DNA from: Aliiglaciecola sp. 3_MG-2023 | GTDB taxonomy: Bacteria > Pseudomonadota > Gammaproteobacteria > Enterobacterales > Alteromonadaceae | Length of the DNA: 64,000 bases | Direction: 5' to 3' | NCBI RefSeq assembly: GCF_030548205.1 | Contig: NZ_JAUORV010000004.1 | Coordinates: 186,001-250,000 of the forward strand | Shown here: in pieces, positions 37,179-46,564 of the stretch | Layout: each line of letters begins with the position of its first letter | Numbering within the stretch: the first letter of the stretch is position 1 | The notes under the pieces: model-generated | What the model saw: only the letters and a program-made list of their open reading frames with translations | What the model was told of the DNA's origin: nothing | Database searches by the model: none | Translations under genes and position numbers: made by a program

Positions 37179-37718
37179 CTATGGGGTTTGGTTAGATGGA
37201 TTCGATGGGATTTCGATTGGCGCATCACCCAAAGAAATTTGCGGAAACAGTTCAGCCTGTACCACAGACGCCACCACCACTTCGTCATAAGAACGAGTGG
37301 TATCCATCAAGGCTACAATCACCTGATAAGGAATATCTTGCTCTAGTAATAGCGTGGCCTGATTTTTTTCTAATTGTTGATTTTTAAGTGTTTGTTTAAT
37401 TTGCTTTAATACGTATTGCAAGGCTTCATAATCGTACTCTTGCTCAACATTCGGTATTGTTTTCACCAAATAGCCTTGCGGATAAAACACTTCGAGCCCC
37501 GTCTGACGCACAATAATTTCCAACTGTTTGTCTTTTTCATCCAAATCAGATTGCTCAGATGCTTCACCAAGCTCTGGTAATGTGAGCTCTACCACAGTGA
37601 TCCGTGAAAATACCATCATCATCAGCAACACTGGCACTAACACTATCATCAAGTTCATAAAAGACGTGATATCTAGTTCAGCATCCTGCTTTTGCAGACG
37701 TTTTTTTCTGCCCAACAT
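37179..37718 (-). CDS. ExbD/TolR-family protein (first copy, Asn in place of membrane Asp)
   Basis: A 179-residue ExbD/TolR protein with one membrane helix (about 17-42) and a periplasmic domain. The motif that normally reads N-x-x-P-x-(I/V)-D-(V/I)-M is here DITSFMNLMIVLVP, so the usual protonatable Asp is replaced by Asn22. The paired ExbD next door keeps its Asp. Either this subunit is structural in a heterodimer or another residue serves. It begins 6 nt after the ExbB gene. Confidence 0.88.
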   Translation of the reverse strand: MLGRKKRLQKQDAELDITSFMNLMIVLVPVLLMMMVFSRITVVELTLPELGEASEQSDLDEKDKQLEIIVRQTGLEVFYPQGYLVKTIPNVEQEYDYEALQYVLKQIKQTLKNQQLEKNQATLLLEQDIPYQVIVALMDTTRSYDEVVVASVVQAELFPQISLGDAPIEIPSNPSNQTP

Positions 37719-37724
37719 CTGAAA

Positions 37725-38378
37725 TTAATCCGTATCACGAGAACGACTAGAAATTGCTTGGCGCCCCATCAGCGTGTTCAAACATTTCACCCCGGCCATT
37801 TCCATACTATCGATAATCTCGGTGGTTTTGGTTTGTAATATGGAGTGACAAGCTAGCAACGGAATAGCCGCAATCAATCCAAATGCGGTGGTATTCATAG
37901 CGACTGAGATACTTTGTGAAAGCAAGCTCGCCTTCTCAGATGGGTCGGCAGTTGCAACTGCGGAAAACGCGGCAATTAAGCCGATAATGGTTCCCAACAA
38001 ACCTAACAAGGTGGAGATATTTGCCAATGTGGCTAGGTAAGCGGTGCGCTTTTCCAAACGCGGAGTGGTCTCCATCAAACCTTCCTCCATGGCATATTCA
38101 ATATCTTCACGACGCTGGCTTAAAGACATTCTGGCAATACCAGCACCAATAATGCGACTTATGGGGGCACGGTTCGACTTACCGAAGGTTAAAATACCTT
38201 CGTAGTTAGCCGATTCCAACATAGGTTCAATTAATTTAAATGCTTTTTGATTGGTTTTTTTAGCATTGCTTAAAAACACGTAGCGCTCAATTGCGATAGC
38301 GACGCCTAATGCCAGAACCACAGCAATGGGAAACATAAAGGAACCACCTTCTTGAAAGAAGCGAACTATAATATCCAT
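37725..38378 (-). CDS. ExbB/TolQ/MotA-family proton channel protein
   Basis: A 217-residue protein with three membrane helices (about 13-33, 115-140, 155-178). Helices 2 and 3 carry the polar residues typical of the family (ANISTLLGLLGTIIGL and MNTTAFGLIAAIPLL). It would form the pentameric channel around the ExbD dimer. In the Agl-Glt machine AglR holds this place. A 124-nt gap upstream may hold an internal promoter; AAGG lies before the ATG. Confidence 0.93.
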   Translation of the reverse strand: MDIIVRFFQEGGSFMFPIAVVLALGVAIAIERYVFLSNAKKTNQKAFKLIEPMLESANYEGILTFGKSNRAPISRIIGAGIARMSLSQRREDIEYAMEEGLMETTPRLEKRTAYLATLANISTLLGLLGTIIGLIAAFSAVATADPSEKASLLSQSISVAMNTTAFGLIAAIPLLACHSILQTKTTEIIDSMEMAGVKCLNTLMGRQAISSRSRDTD

Positions 38379-38502
38379 AAATTTACCTTAATTTTGCAAT
38401 ACCGACAGTCTACGTGTTACTGCCTGACTTTAGCGTATGGGATTAACCACACAGTTAATACATTTAATAACTTTTCTGCTTAGGTGTTAAGCCGTTACGT
38501 TT

Positions 38503-38847
38503 TTATTTTTTACCCTTTGCTCGTTCAAAGTGCGTTACTTTTCGGGAAAACTCTTCACGGTCGATGGGCACAAAGTCCTGCTCTATTCGTTTAACAAATG
38601 GGCTTGGTAGGGATGCCTTATCTCGTGGAGGTTGCCAAGGTACAATAGACAACACTCTTGGTTGTTCCCTATTTCCACGAATAGTATCTTGGATCAGTAT
38701 TTTACCGTTTACTTCAGTCACTTTTTGCGTTTTTTGTGTGTTAGTTTGATTAGAATCGGAAACTGGCTGCTCAGATTGTGCCATCACACTAACAGAACTA
38801 AAAATAGTAATGAATGAAAAGCTTATCATGGCTAAGACAATTTTCAT
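38503..38847 (-). CDS. Small secreted protein of the TPR/ExbBD operon
   Basis: A 114-residue protein with an N-terminal signal (MKIVLAMISFSFITIFSSVSVMAQ). The mature part is basic and proline-containing, with a compact motif (DTIRGNREQPRVLSIVPW, residues about 56-73). I do not recognise a domain. The ATGA overlap with the TPR lipoprotein gene and position before exbB suggest it is a periplasmic part of the same complex. Confidence 0.7.
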   Translation of the reverse strand: MKIVLAMISFSFITIFSSVSVMAQSEQPVSDSNQTNTQKTQKVTEVNGKILIQDTIRGNREQPRVLSIVPWQPPRDKASLPSPFVKRIEQDFVPIDREEFSRKVTHFERAKGKK

Positions 38848-39662
38848 TGGTTAACTCCATTTTGAGTTTTTGCTAACTGTCGCTTCAAGTCTGCAATCCA
38901 TCCCCTAACTTGTCGTTTAGGTTTATTTTGAAATGCTTGGTAAAGCTCATAGTTTTCAAGGGCCAGTTGCTTTTTATCTAAATACAAATCATACAATATA
39001 CCCAAATTTAAATACGCATTGTCATAAGCAGGATAACTCTGAATTGCATACAAATAGTGTTGTTCTGCTTGTTTGAACTCACCCATTTCTCGAAACACTT
39101 TGGCTAAACGATTGTGAGCAAAATAGTTGTGTTGATTTAAACTAAGTGCTTTTTGATAATCGTCCTTAGCGGCCACTAAATAGGCTTGTTTTTGTTGCAG
39201 ATCAGTATTTTTACTATCTGCAAATTGTTGCATGTTTAGATCCCCAAGCTGTACCCAGGGACCAGATAAAGAAGGCTCTTCAACAATTAACGCTTGTAAC
39301 AACTGCTCGGCTAATTTGAGGTTTCCAGAACGCTTGGCAGCGAGGGCTTGGTCGAACTGGTATTTGACTGCTGCGGTTACTGGCGTTGAACCCGATAGAT
39401 ATAGGTTCGGTTGTGATCTGAGCGCTAACAGCTTGGCCTGCATCGGATCCAATGGGACGACCTCAGGCTCGTTAGTAGCGGCACTATCTTGTTGGTCAGT
39501 CTCAATTTCTGCTGATCTAGTTTCGGATGTTTCTTGGGTGCTAAACAAACTGTCCATGCTAGCGCAACCTGACAACCCCAACATCAGTGCAACGCAGACA
39601 TAAACACGCCAACCTTGAAACAGTAATTGAGCATATGTTGACTGAGAGTTAGAAGATCCCAT
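38844..39662 (-). CDS. TPR-repeat lipoprotein (GltE-like)
   Basis: A 272-residue lipoprotein. ATG 39662 is chosen over an upstream frame to 39716 because GGAGG lies 7 nt before it. The N-terminal signal ends in a lipobox (LMLGLSGCAS). TPR repeats follow from about residue 70 to 240 (PSLSGPWVQLGDLNMQ, NYFAHNRLAKVFREMGEF, AYDNAYLNLGILYDLYL). A small TPR lipoprotein beside a large TPR protein and TolQRR genes is the arrangement reported for GltE/GltD in Myxococcus; homology here is inferred from size and layout. Confidence 0.8.
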   Translation of the reverse strand: MGSSNSQSTYAQLLFQGWRVYVCVALMLGLSGCASMDSLFSTQETSETRSAEIETDQQDSAATNEPEVVPLDPMQAKLLALRSQPNLYLSGSTPVTAAVKYQFDQALAAKRSGNLKLAEQLLQALIVEEPSLSGPWVQLGDLNMQQFADSKNTDLQQKQAYLVAAKDDYQKALSLNQHNYFAHNRLAKVFREMGEFKQAEQHYLYAIQSYPAYDNAYLNLGILYDLYLDKKQLALENYELYQAFQNKPKRQVRGWIADLKRQLAKTQNGVNQ

Positions 39663-42597
39663 TATTGGCCTCCGACAACTGTTCTTGTTTATTGTAGCGG
39701 CCAGGCAACAACTCACTTAGGGCATCAAAGCTTTCTTTTACCCAACGATCATACACACCTTGCCAAGTTCGCTGGATATTGGCTTCATGAATATTAATAG
39801 CCTGTTCTTCAAATGGATAAGCTTGTTCTTCTAGCAGTATATTGTATTGCTCCAATTCTAGCGCGGACAACCCCTTAGGTCGTTCTGAATCCATTAAATC
39901 CCGGGCGAGCTGTCCATATATTTCACCAATTTTAAAATTGGCGACTGTACTAAATTCCGCAATTTTATATTCTAAGGTTGCATTTAGGGCCGACAGAGCT
40001 TCATCTAAAACCTGACGCTTTTTATTTAAGCTTTTATTTAATGGTAAAGATAATTTCACCCGATTGAACGCTTGTACTCTATCTTCAGCGAAAACCATTG
40101 AAGCCATTGCCGCTAAATAACGAGAACGGTCAGTGCGATCAACACTGGCCTGTGCATCTCCTTGAATGAGCTTTTTGAGCCAAAAGCGACGCTTGCTCGG
40201 TTCATTACTTTGCAGGTAAAACTCACTCATCTGAAAACGTGCTTCGGTGACTTCATCAAATGGTAATGGATAGCGATGGGCGTAGGTACGGTACGTATCA
40301 AGAGCAGAGTCCCGCTGCTCGGCTTTGTGATAATATTGAGCGGCAATATACAAAGCTTCACGCCCTTCTTCTGAATCTGGGTTGGCTTGCCATAACTGTT
40401 TTAACTCGTCTGCAGCTGGCAACCAATTTTGGTTTTGTTGATAAGCGAATATCAATTTTTCTTGGATATTTTCGGCCAAAGGATGGGACGCAAAGCGTAC
40501 TCTGAAATCTTCAAGCAAACCTATGGCTTCAGGCCACTGCTGCATTTCCATTAAATAGGTAGCGGCATCATATTGCGCATTGACCCGCGCACTACTTGTG
40601 GGGGTTTTAGCAATCACCCTCAAAAAATCTTCAATTGCCAAAGCAAGGTATTGTTTGCCTAAATTAGCTTCTGCCTGCTTATAAATACTTGCTGCCAATC
40701 GTTCCAGCATATCGTTATATCTGGGATCATCTTGGGTTAACTGGGCTAAAATTTGCTCATAACTTAATTCGGCTTGCTGATATTGCTGGAGAGCAAACTC
40801 ACTATGGGCAATTACCAACTGCCCCGCCATTTTACGTTCGGGATTGACCTCGGGCTGCCAAGCCAGAATCGTTTCAGCACTTCTAATTGCAGGTAAATAA
40901 CGTTGCAGGTCAAACTGCTGCTGCATGGTGTCATACTGCACATCAACGGCTCTGGGATCAGCGCCAAAGCGATTCACAAACTGTTGCTGGCTGGCGAGTT
41001 GTTCATCTTGCCACTGTTGTTGCAAGCTGGCATCGGTTAGACCTTCTCGCAGCGCCCTGAACGCCAAAATGGCCGCATATCCGGCCTCTGCAGCTTTGGG
41101 TTCGTTGAGGTACTCATAGGCATAGCGTTCATACGCAACAATTGCTTGTTGATAGTTTTGCGCTTCAAATAAACTTTCTGCCAAGTTAAAGGTTATTTGC
41201 GGCGTTAAGTCATCATAGGGAAAGGTTTCAATAAACTCGCGATAAAGGCTGGCAGCCTTGGCATAAGCCACCTGTGCTTTTTGACGATTATCTGCAACTT
41301 TATCTAACTGTTCTTGGGTGGGTTGATTAACCGCCTTAGTTAGTAACTGAGCTTTACTGTGCTCATACTGTGCAAGCTCTTGAATATATTTTTTTAGAAA
41401 GGGCTTCACATCTTCTTGAATCAACTGTCCCCATTCCTGCCAAAAAGGCCCGTTAATCCCATACTGGTCAACAAAATCTTGTTTGGCTGGCAACACTAAG
41501 GTGGGAAATTCACCGAGGATATAAGCATCAATTTGTTTCACCGCGAAGACCGGAGCTTGATTATGTTCAGGATGTACGTCGGTAAAACCGCGATAAACCA
41601 ATGCACTGTCTCGAAACCGATCTTCATTTAAAAACTGTTGGCCTAAACGATCATATAGTAAATTCTCATAGTGACGCTCCCCTACTTGCTGATAGAAGGT
41701 TTTTACACTTTGTTCAGCACCTTGATAGGAAAACAACAACGCCATAATACGGATACTGTCATTGACTAAACGCTTCTCGCCTACTGGCAACCTTTCTAGT
41801 TGTTGCTGCGCATTTAACTGTCTTAACATCTGCGAATCAATCACACTATTGGGTAGCTTTTGGTCAAGCAACTGGGTAAAGGCTATCAACGCATCCTCAT
41901 ACAATTCCAGCTTAAAATAACTCCAGCCCAGCATATATGCAGCGGTCATAAAATAATCAGTATTCGGTCCTTGATCAAGGACGGTTTGATAGGCTTGGAT
42001 AGCGCTGACATAATCTTGGTTATTGAATAGGATTTCACCTCGTCTAAACTGTAATTCAGCCAAATAAAGTGTATTCGGATATTGTCTCAGGAGCTCATCA
42101 ATAACGTCCAAGCTCTGCTGGGACTCACCTTGTAAATCATGGGCTTTGGCCAGTTGATACAGTACTTCTGCATTTTCCCTCTGCTGTGGATGACGCTCCA
42201 AAATAGATTGGTACTGAGCAATCGCTAAGTCGTATACGCCTCTGTCTAACGGGGAAGCGCCAACCTCTTGTTGCTGCTCTGCAAGCAAGACTTCTAAATC
42301 AGCCAAACGATACTGAACAATTTTAATGGTTTCTTGATCATCCACAATTTCAAGTAAATTGACATAAGCATCGCGTAAGGTCTTCAGCCCCTGATCTGGC
42401 AAAGGATCATGATTCAAGGAAACGGGTTCGAAATACAACTCTCCCAGGGTCTTACGCTTTTCCACAGGATTGCTTGCGGGCGGTTCGTCAAACAACCCAG
42501 CGCATGCTGCTAAGAAAAAACTCCCCAAGACGACAATAAACGAGCGCAAGGTTGTGAGTGAAAACAAGGACATTAGCTGACAAACAGGATGGCTCAT
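39649..42597 (-). CDS. Large TPR-repeat lipoprotein (GltD-like)
   Basis: A 982-residue protein with an N-terminal lipoprotein signal (FIVVLGSFFLAACAG, lipobox LAAC) and TPR or TPR-like helical repeats along almost the whole length (for example EVLYQLAKAHDLQGESQQSLDVI, AAYMLGWSYFKLELYEDAL, FNLAESLFEAQNYQQAIVAY). It is probably a periplasmic scaffold attached to the outer membrane. It overlaps the 650-residue TPR gene by ATGA and the next TPR lipoprotein by 14 nt. An internal ATG nine codons in is a possible alternative start. Confidence 0.82.
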   Translation of the reverse strand: MSHPVCQLMSLFSLTTLRSFIVVLGSFFLAACAGLFDEPPASNPVEKRKTLGELYFEPVSLNHDPLPDQGLKTLRDAYVNLLEIVDDQETIKIVQYRLADLEVLLAEQQQEVGASPLDRGVYDLAIAQYQSILERHPQQRENAEVLYQLAKAHDLQGESQQSLDVIDELLRQYPNTLYLAELQFRRGEILFNNQDYVSAIQAYQTVLDQGPNTDYFMTAAYMLGWSYFKLELYEDALIAFTQLLDQKLPNSVIDSQMLRQLNAQQQLERLPVGEKRLVNDSIRIMALLFSYQGAEQSVKTFYQQVGERHYENLLYDRLGQQFLNEDRFRDSALVYRGFTDVHPEHNQAPVFAVKQIDAYILGEFPTLVLPAKQDFVDQYGINGPFWQEWGQLIQEDVKPFLKKYIQELAQYEHSKAQLLTKAVNQPTQEQLDKVADNRQKAQVAYAKAASLYREFIETFPYDDLTPQITFNLAESLFEAQNYQQAIVAYERYAYEYLNEPKAAEAGYAAILAFRALREGLTDASLQQQWQDEQLASQQQFVNRFGADPRAVDVQYDTMQQQFDLQRYLPAIRSAETILAWQPEVNPERKMAGQLVIAHSEFALQQYQQAELSYEQILAQLTQDDPRYNDMLERLAASIYKQAEANLGKQYLALAIEDFLRVIAKTPTSSARVNAQYDAATYLMEMQQWPEAIGLLEDFRVRFASHPLAENIQEKLIFAYQQNQNWLPAADELKQLWQANPDSEEGREALYIAAQYYHKAEQRDSALDTYRTYAHRYPLPFDEVTEARFQMSEFYLQSNEPSKRRFWLKKLIQGDAQASVDRTDRSRYLAAMASMVFAEDRVQAFNRVKLSLPLNKSLNKKRQVLDEALSALNATLEYKIAEFSTVANFKIGEIYGQLARDLMDSERPKGLSALELEQYNILLEEQAYPFEEQAINIHEANIQRTWQGVYDRWVKESFDALSELLPGRYNKQEQLSEANNGIF

Positions 42598-44546
42598 TGT
42601 TTGGCTCCCTGTCTATCGGCTTCAGCTTTTCTGAAGGCCTTGTCATTGAGTCTGACAATGGCCAACTGAGCTTGCAGTTCATAATTCTCTAATTGGTCGA
42701 TTTGTTGTTGTATTTGTTCCTTAAATAATGCATTTAAACTGGCTAACTGTTGAGTTTGTATTCTGTGAGTCTGTTGTTGCTGTAACTCAAGAGTTTGTTG
42801 AAGCTCCGCAATTCTTTGACGTTGTGCTGGGTATTCAGGTGTCTTGTTTAATTGTGCAATAAGCTGATTTTGCTGTTGAGCCGTTTGTGCAATTAGCTCG
42901 TCTACTTCATTTAACATTTTCTGTGCTTGCCAACGCCGTGTTGAATAAGATTCAGAGGCATTCCAGAGCATAATCCCTTCTAACCGTTTTAAGCGCGCAA
43001 CATAGCGGGGTTTTAACGGTTTCTTATTTAATCTCAACCAGGCTTCACTGATTTCTTTGTGTCGTTGCTTAGCCCGTTCTAGCCGAGATTGCCATTCCAA
43101 TTCTTGTTCATCGGATAAAATTCGCGGTTCATCTTCTGCGTTGATTAACCTAGTGTGCAATTGCTCCCGTAGACCTTGATATTGTTGCAATTTAGATAAT
43201 AAATCACTTTGTTTAAGGGTCTGCTGTCTTGACTGTGCTTCCTTTTCGCGCTCGTCTAACATTAAACTGAATGTATTAAGCTGCTGTTGCCATCTATCAA
43301 ATCGACTTTGTAATCCTAAACTTTCTTCAAGCCAGCTCATTTGATTTCGAAACTCGCTGCTGAGCATGATCGACGATAAGTGGGCCGGTATTTGCTCAGA
43401 CCAGTCAGCGGTATTAGCTAACTGAATAAAATACTGATCATTAATTTCCTGTTGATTTGCACGCAGCATTTGCTTTTCAGAGGCAAAGCGTTGCAATCCT
43501 CGCTGCAAATTTTCTAATGCCTGTGTGGGGGCAAATGCTTGTTCAAACGCATAAGCTGAAGCTAAATATGACTCCATTACATATTCGTTACTGCGAGGTT
43601 GTTGTTGCAGACGCTGCCATGCTGATAAGGCAATTTGATATTCTTCTCTTTGCGCTGCCGCCCATCCGTAACCAAGTAATGCGGAATCTGAGTCTAAGCT
43701 ACCAAGGCGCACACGGTTAAATGCGTCTAATGCCTCCAATGCTTGCTGATTTTTAAGATGGGCATAGCCAATAGTGAGGTTAGCTCTGTCTCGAAGTGCA
43801 TCGGTTTCAGTTTGATCTACAACCGTCAATGGCGACCACCAGCCGCCCAAAAAACTATCCAAAAAACTCTTATCAGCTAAGCCTACTTGCTCTAAGGTCT
43901 GGACCCCTTCGGCATATTGATTAGATTGCAATTGATGCAAGCCTTGATTGTAAATCACGTACTGACGATAAACCGAGTCTTCAGATAACTCGTCTAACCA
44001 ATAACTATTGTCCCGTGCGGCGGTAATAGATTGGGTGATCTGCCAATTAAAAAGTTGGCTTTGCATATACAACCACTGGTCTTTGTCTAATGTATGCAAA
44101 TACTCATCTGCGTTATCAATGGTGATTTTGTTTAAAATATTGGCGGACGCTTGGTATTGCTGTTTCTCAAACAAAGATTTGCCTAAAAGAAACCAGCTTT
44201 GGGTTTGGGTTTCTAACGGGGCGGCAGTAGTTAATAACCGACTAAAGATATCAGCAGCTTGGTCATCTAAACCATAGGCTAGGCTGATTCCGCCCTTGAG
44301 TAGATAGGGGTCAACCCCTGGTTGGCTAATACTGGATAAGGAATCTGGACAGGCCTGCTGGAGAATTTCGAACTGGGTTAATGCCTGATAAAAATCGTGT
44401 TGAAAATAGTAGTATAAGACTTCTTGATAGGCTTTATCGGCTATCCCTGTCTCGCATTTTTGCGCCGCCACAATAGGACTACTATACAGTAGCCAAGCAC
44501 ATACTGATAGCGAAGCATTTAGTCGATTTAGATAGGGTTTAAGCAT
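42594..44546 (-). CDS. Periplasmic TPR/coiled-coil protein (GltC-like)
   Basis: A 650-residue protein with a signal peptide (cleavage near SSPIVAAQ, residue 28), TPR-like repeats (about 30-370) and a Gln-rich coiled-coil C-terminal third (about 410-640, with runs such as LEWQSRLERAKQRHKE and QTLELQQQQTHRIQTQQL). No enzymatic motif is seen. Size and place between TPR and barrel genes resemble GltC. A scaffold role in the periplasm is inferred. Confidence 0.75.
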   Translation of the reverse strand: MLKPYLNRLNASLSVCAWLLYSSPIVAAQKCETGIADKAYQEVLYYYFQHDFYQALTQFEILQQACPDSLSSISQPGVDPYLLKGGISLAYGLDDQAADIFSRLLTTAAPLETQTQSWFLLGKSLFEKQQYQASANILNKITIDNADEYLHTLDKDQWLYMQSQLFNWQITQSITAARDNSYWLDELSEDSVYRQYVIYNQGLHQLQSNQYAEGVQTLEQVGLADKSFLDSFLGGWWSPLTVVDQTETDALRDRANLTIGYAHLKNQQALEALDAFNRVRLGSLDSDSALLGYGWAAAQREEYQIALSAWQRLQQQPRSNEYVMESYLASAYAFEQAFAPTQALENLQRGLQRFASEKQMLRANQQEINDQYFIQLANTADWSEQIPAHLSSIMLSSEFRNQMSWLEESLGLQSRFDRWQQQLNTFSLMLDEREKEAQSRQQTLKQSDLLSKLQQYQGLREQLHTRLINAEDEPRILSDEQELEWQSRLERAKQRHKEISEAWLRLNKKPLKPRYVARLKRLEGIMLWNASESYSTRRWQAQKMLNEVDELIAQTAQQQNQLIAQLNKTPEYPAQRQRIAELQQTLELQQQQTHRIQTQQLASLNALFKEQIQQQIDQLENYELQAQLAIVRLNDKAFRKAEADRQGAKQ

Positions 44547-44564
44547 CTGCCAAAATTCCTGTCA

Positions 44565-45101
44565 CTAAAGCTCTACCACGTTGAATTCAGGTTGTTGGCT
44601 ACCGGTAGCGTCATTGATAGTTAATTCTAACGCTTTAGCATCACTGTCTTTATTAAAGTTGAAGCTAGTTGCACGCTTGTATTCTCTGCCTTCAGGCCCT
44701 AATCCAATGAAAAACGCACTAATTTGATGCTCCCCTTGGGCCAAATTGCCAATATGTAAACGTTGCACACCGCCACGATAAAGGGCATCGACTTGGCGGT
44801 CTGTGTAAAGATACTCGGTGACGACTTTGTCATCAATTTTTAGCTCTACAGCATCTAACTTAAAATAAGTACCTACATCTACAGAAAGATAAACGACCAC
44901 CTGAGTGCTCGACGGGAAAAGTAAATCTTCTTCAAGTACGAATAAATCGCGATTAAGGGCAATGACTTCTTTTCTCAATTGCTGTAATTGTTTTGCCACC
45001 GTTTGCTGTTCATCGCCACCGGCTTGTTGTGCATTGCTATGCCACGCAGTGGCGCACAACACAATTGTTAGGATAAAAGTGCGTAGTTTCATCGGTATCA
45101 T
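44565..45101 (-). CDS. Secreted hypothetical protein of the TPR/ExbBD operon
   Basis: A protein of about 178 residues with signal peptide (FILTIVLCATAWHSNAQ), a short coiled coil (about 30-60) and a beta-rich domain (VVVYLSVDVGTYFKLDAVELKI, LHIGNLAQGEHQISAFFIG). I do not recognise the family. The start may be ATG 45101 or ATG 45092; a longer frame to 45119 is less likely. It lies 18 nt before the 650-residue TPR gene and overlaps the frame of the DUF3570 gene only if the longest start is used. Confidence 0.65.
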   Translation of the reverse strand: MIPMKLRTFILTIVLCATAWHSNAQQAGGDEQQTVAKQLQQLRKEVIALNRDLFVLEEDLLFPSSTQVVVYLSVDVGTYFKLDAVELKIDDKVVTEYLYTDRQVDALYRGGVQRLHIGNLAQGEHQISAFFIGLGPEGREYKRATSFNFNKDSDAKALELTINDATGSQQPEFNVVEL

Positions 45102-45109
45102 CTCGTCGC

Positions 45110-46258
45110 CTAGTACCAAAATGACACATATAAACGTGTCACATTAGCGGAAAATTCAAACAAAGGCTCTTCCCCAACGGGTGCATCAGCCAAAACATTT
45201 CTAAAATCATCATACTGAAAGCGCAAATGATCTAATTCGTAATTTAAGGTACCTTTTTTCAACCAAGAACTCGGAGAAAACTGATATTCGTAGGTCACGC
45301 TCAATCCAATAGAAGTATTTTTGAATGAACTCATTTCTTTATCCCGGGCACGATAGTTAAATTCAGCACTGCGAGAAAATAAATCTTGATAAAAATCGGC
45401 GTTGTCTTGTTGATACTGTCGAACCCGTAAATCTAAAATCCAGTCATCCCCAAAGGTGTGGATGTAGCCAAGTTTATAGGTATTGGCATCGATTCCCCAG
45501 GTATCGGAAAATACCCTCACTTCACCGTAGATACTGGCGCGATAAGCTAAATAGTAATTTAGGTTGATTGCAGCCGCGTTACTGGTGCGGGTATTTGGAT
45601 AGACCTCAGTTTCAAAACGATATCCTCGATCTGCTGTGGGATCAACATATCGAACCGAACGATAGGGATTATTTAGATAACCTTCATCTGAAATGTTTTC
45701 GAAATTAATACCAACAATCATGTTTTTTGTGAGTACTTGTGTGAGGCCAAATTGAAATTGTTGACGCTCGGCTTCTTCAAAAAAATTCTCATCGCCCCGT
45801 TTACCTACCTCGTCCCAGCCTTTTGAATAGCCCATACTTAAGGTAGTAAGATCGCCGAAAAAGTCTTGAGATATACCGAAATGCACCGAACGGGCTTCAA
45901 AATCGTTTTCTGAACTGCTGGTAAAATTAACATTCATTAAGGTTTTATTATGCAAGAAATCGACACCCACACTATGTTCAGTACGTTCTTCCTCGTAAGG
46001 ACTGGCTGTGGCTAAGACGTCAATGGACGCGCCGGAAATCATATCGACATAATAGTTAGCAGAAACCGACACCTTATTGCCAATTTGTTTACGCACTAAA
46101 ACCGATGGTCCATCAATGGACATACCGTCACCTTCATAGGAATGATACATCACATCAGCGCGCTCTTGGGGTAACACAGCACTGAAAGTGCTAAATGAAA
46201 CCATTAGCAATAGCGAGATTAGAATGAATAAGGCTAATTTGGATTGGTTCATGGTCAT
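45110..46258 (-). CDS. DUF3570 outer-membrane beta-barrel protein
   Basis: A 382-residue protein with a signal (LALFILISLLLMVSFSTFSA) and alternating beta-strand pattern throughout, ending in a C-terminal aromatic (RLYVSFWY) as outer-membrane barrels do. The start of the mature part (ADVMYHSYEGDGMSIDGPSVLVRK) is typical of DUF3570. In many proteobacteria it is paired with DUF4266 and a TlpA thioredoxin, as here. Its function is not known. ATG 46258 begins just after the DUF4266 stop; the upstream frame to 46315 overlaps that gene. Confidence 0.85.
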   Translation of the reverse strand: MTMNQSKLALFILISLLLMVSFSTFSAVLPQERADVMYHSYEGDGMSIDGPSVLVRKQIGNKVSVSANYYVDMISGASIDVLATASPYEEERTEHSVGVDFLHNKTLMNVNFTSSSENDFEARSVHFGISQDFFGDLTTLSMGYSKGWDEVGKRGDENFFEEAERQQFQFGLTQVLTKNMIVGINFENISDEGYLNNPYRSVRYVDPTADRGYRFETEVYPNTRTSNAAAINLNYYLAYRASIYGEVRVFSDTWGIDANTYKLGYIHTFGDDWILDLRVRQYQQDNADFYQDLFSRSAEFNYRARDKEMSSFKNTSIGLSVTYEYQFSPSSWLKKGTLNYELDHLRFQYDDFRNVLADAPVGEEPLFEFSANVTRLYVSFWY

Positions 46259-46265
46259 TTGCGCT

Positions 46266-46511
46266 CTAGTTGCATCCACAACCGCCACCCGCACCACCTT
46301 CCGCACCCCGCGCACCTTCTCGCGCCTGGAATGCGTGCATGGTATAACTAGAGGAAACAGGATTGCGGTTTGCGCTCATAATTGGATCGGCCAAATTATC
46401 CCTTTCATAGGGCTTTACCCATGGCTCAATAGACGTAGCACAGCCGCTGATTAACAACACACTAGTGAAGAGCAATCCACTTAGACTGTATCGAAGCAGT
46501 TGTTTATTCAT
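46266..46511 (-). CDS. DUF4266 small lipoprotein with Gly-Cys tail
   Basis: An 81-residue lipoprotein with lipobox (LLISGC) and the DUF4266 signature WVKPYERDNLADPIM, then HAFQAREGARGAEGG and a tail GGGCGCN with two cysteines. ATG 46511 is preferred (AAGGA at 6-nt spacing) over ATG 46514 and TTG 46517. The cysteine tail could bind metal or form a disulfide with the help of the adjacent TlpA protein; this is inferred. Confidence 0.88.
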   Translation of the reverse strand: MNKQLLRYSLSGLLFTSVLLISGCATSIEPWVKPYERDNLADPIMSANRNPVSSSYTMHAFQAREGARGAEGGAGGGCGCN

Positions 46512-46564
46512 CATCAATCCTTGTTATTCACTTAATAAACCGTAGATTCAACAAAAGTAAGTGC

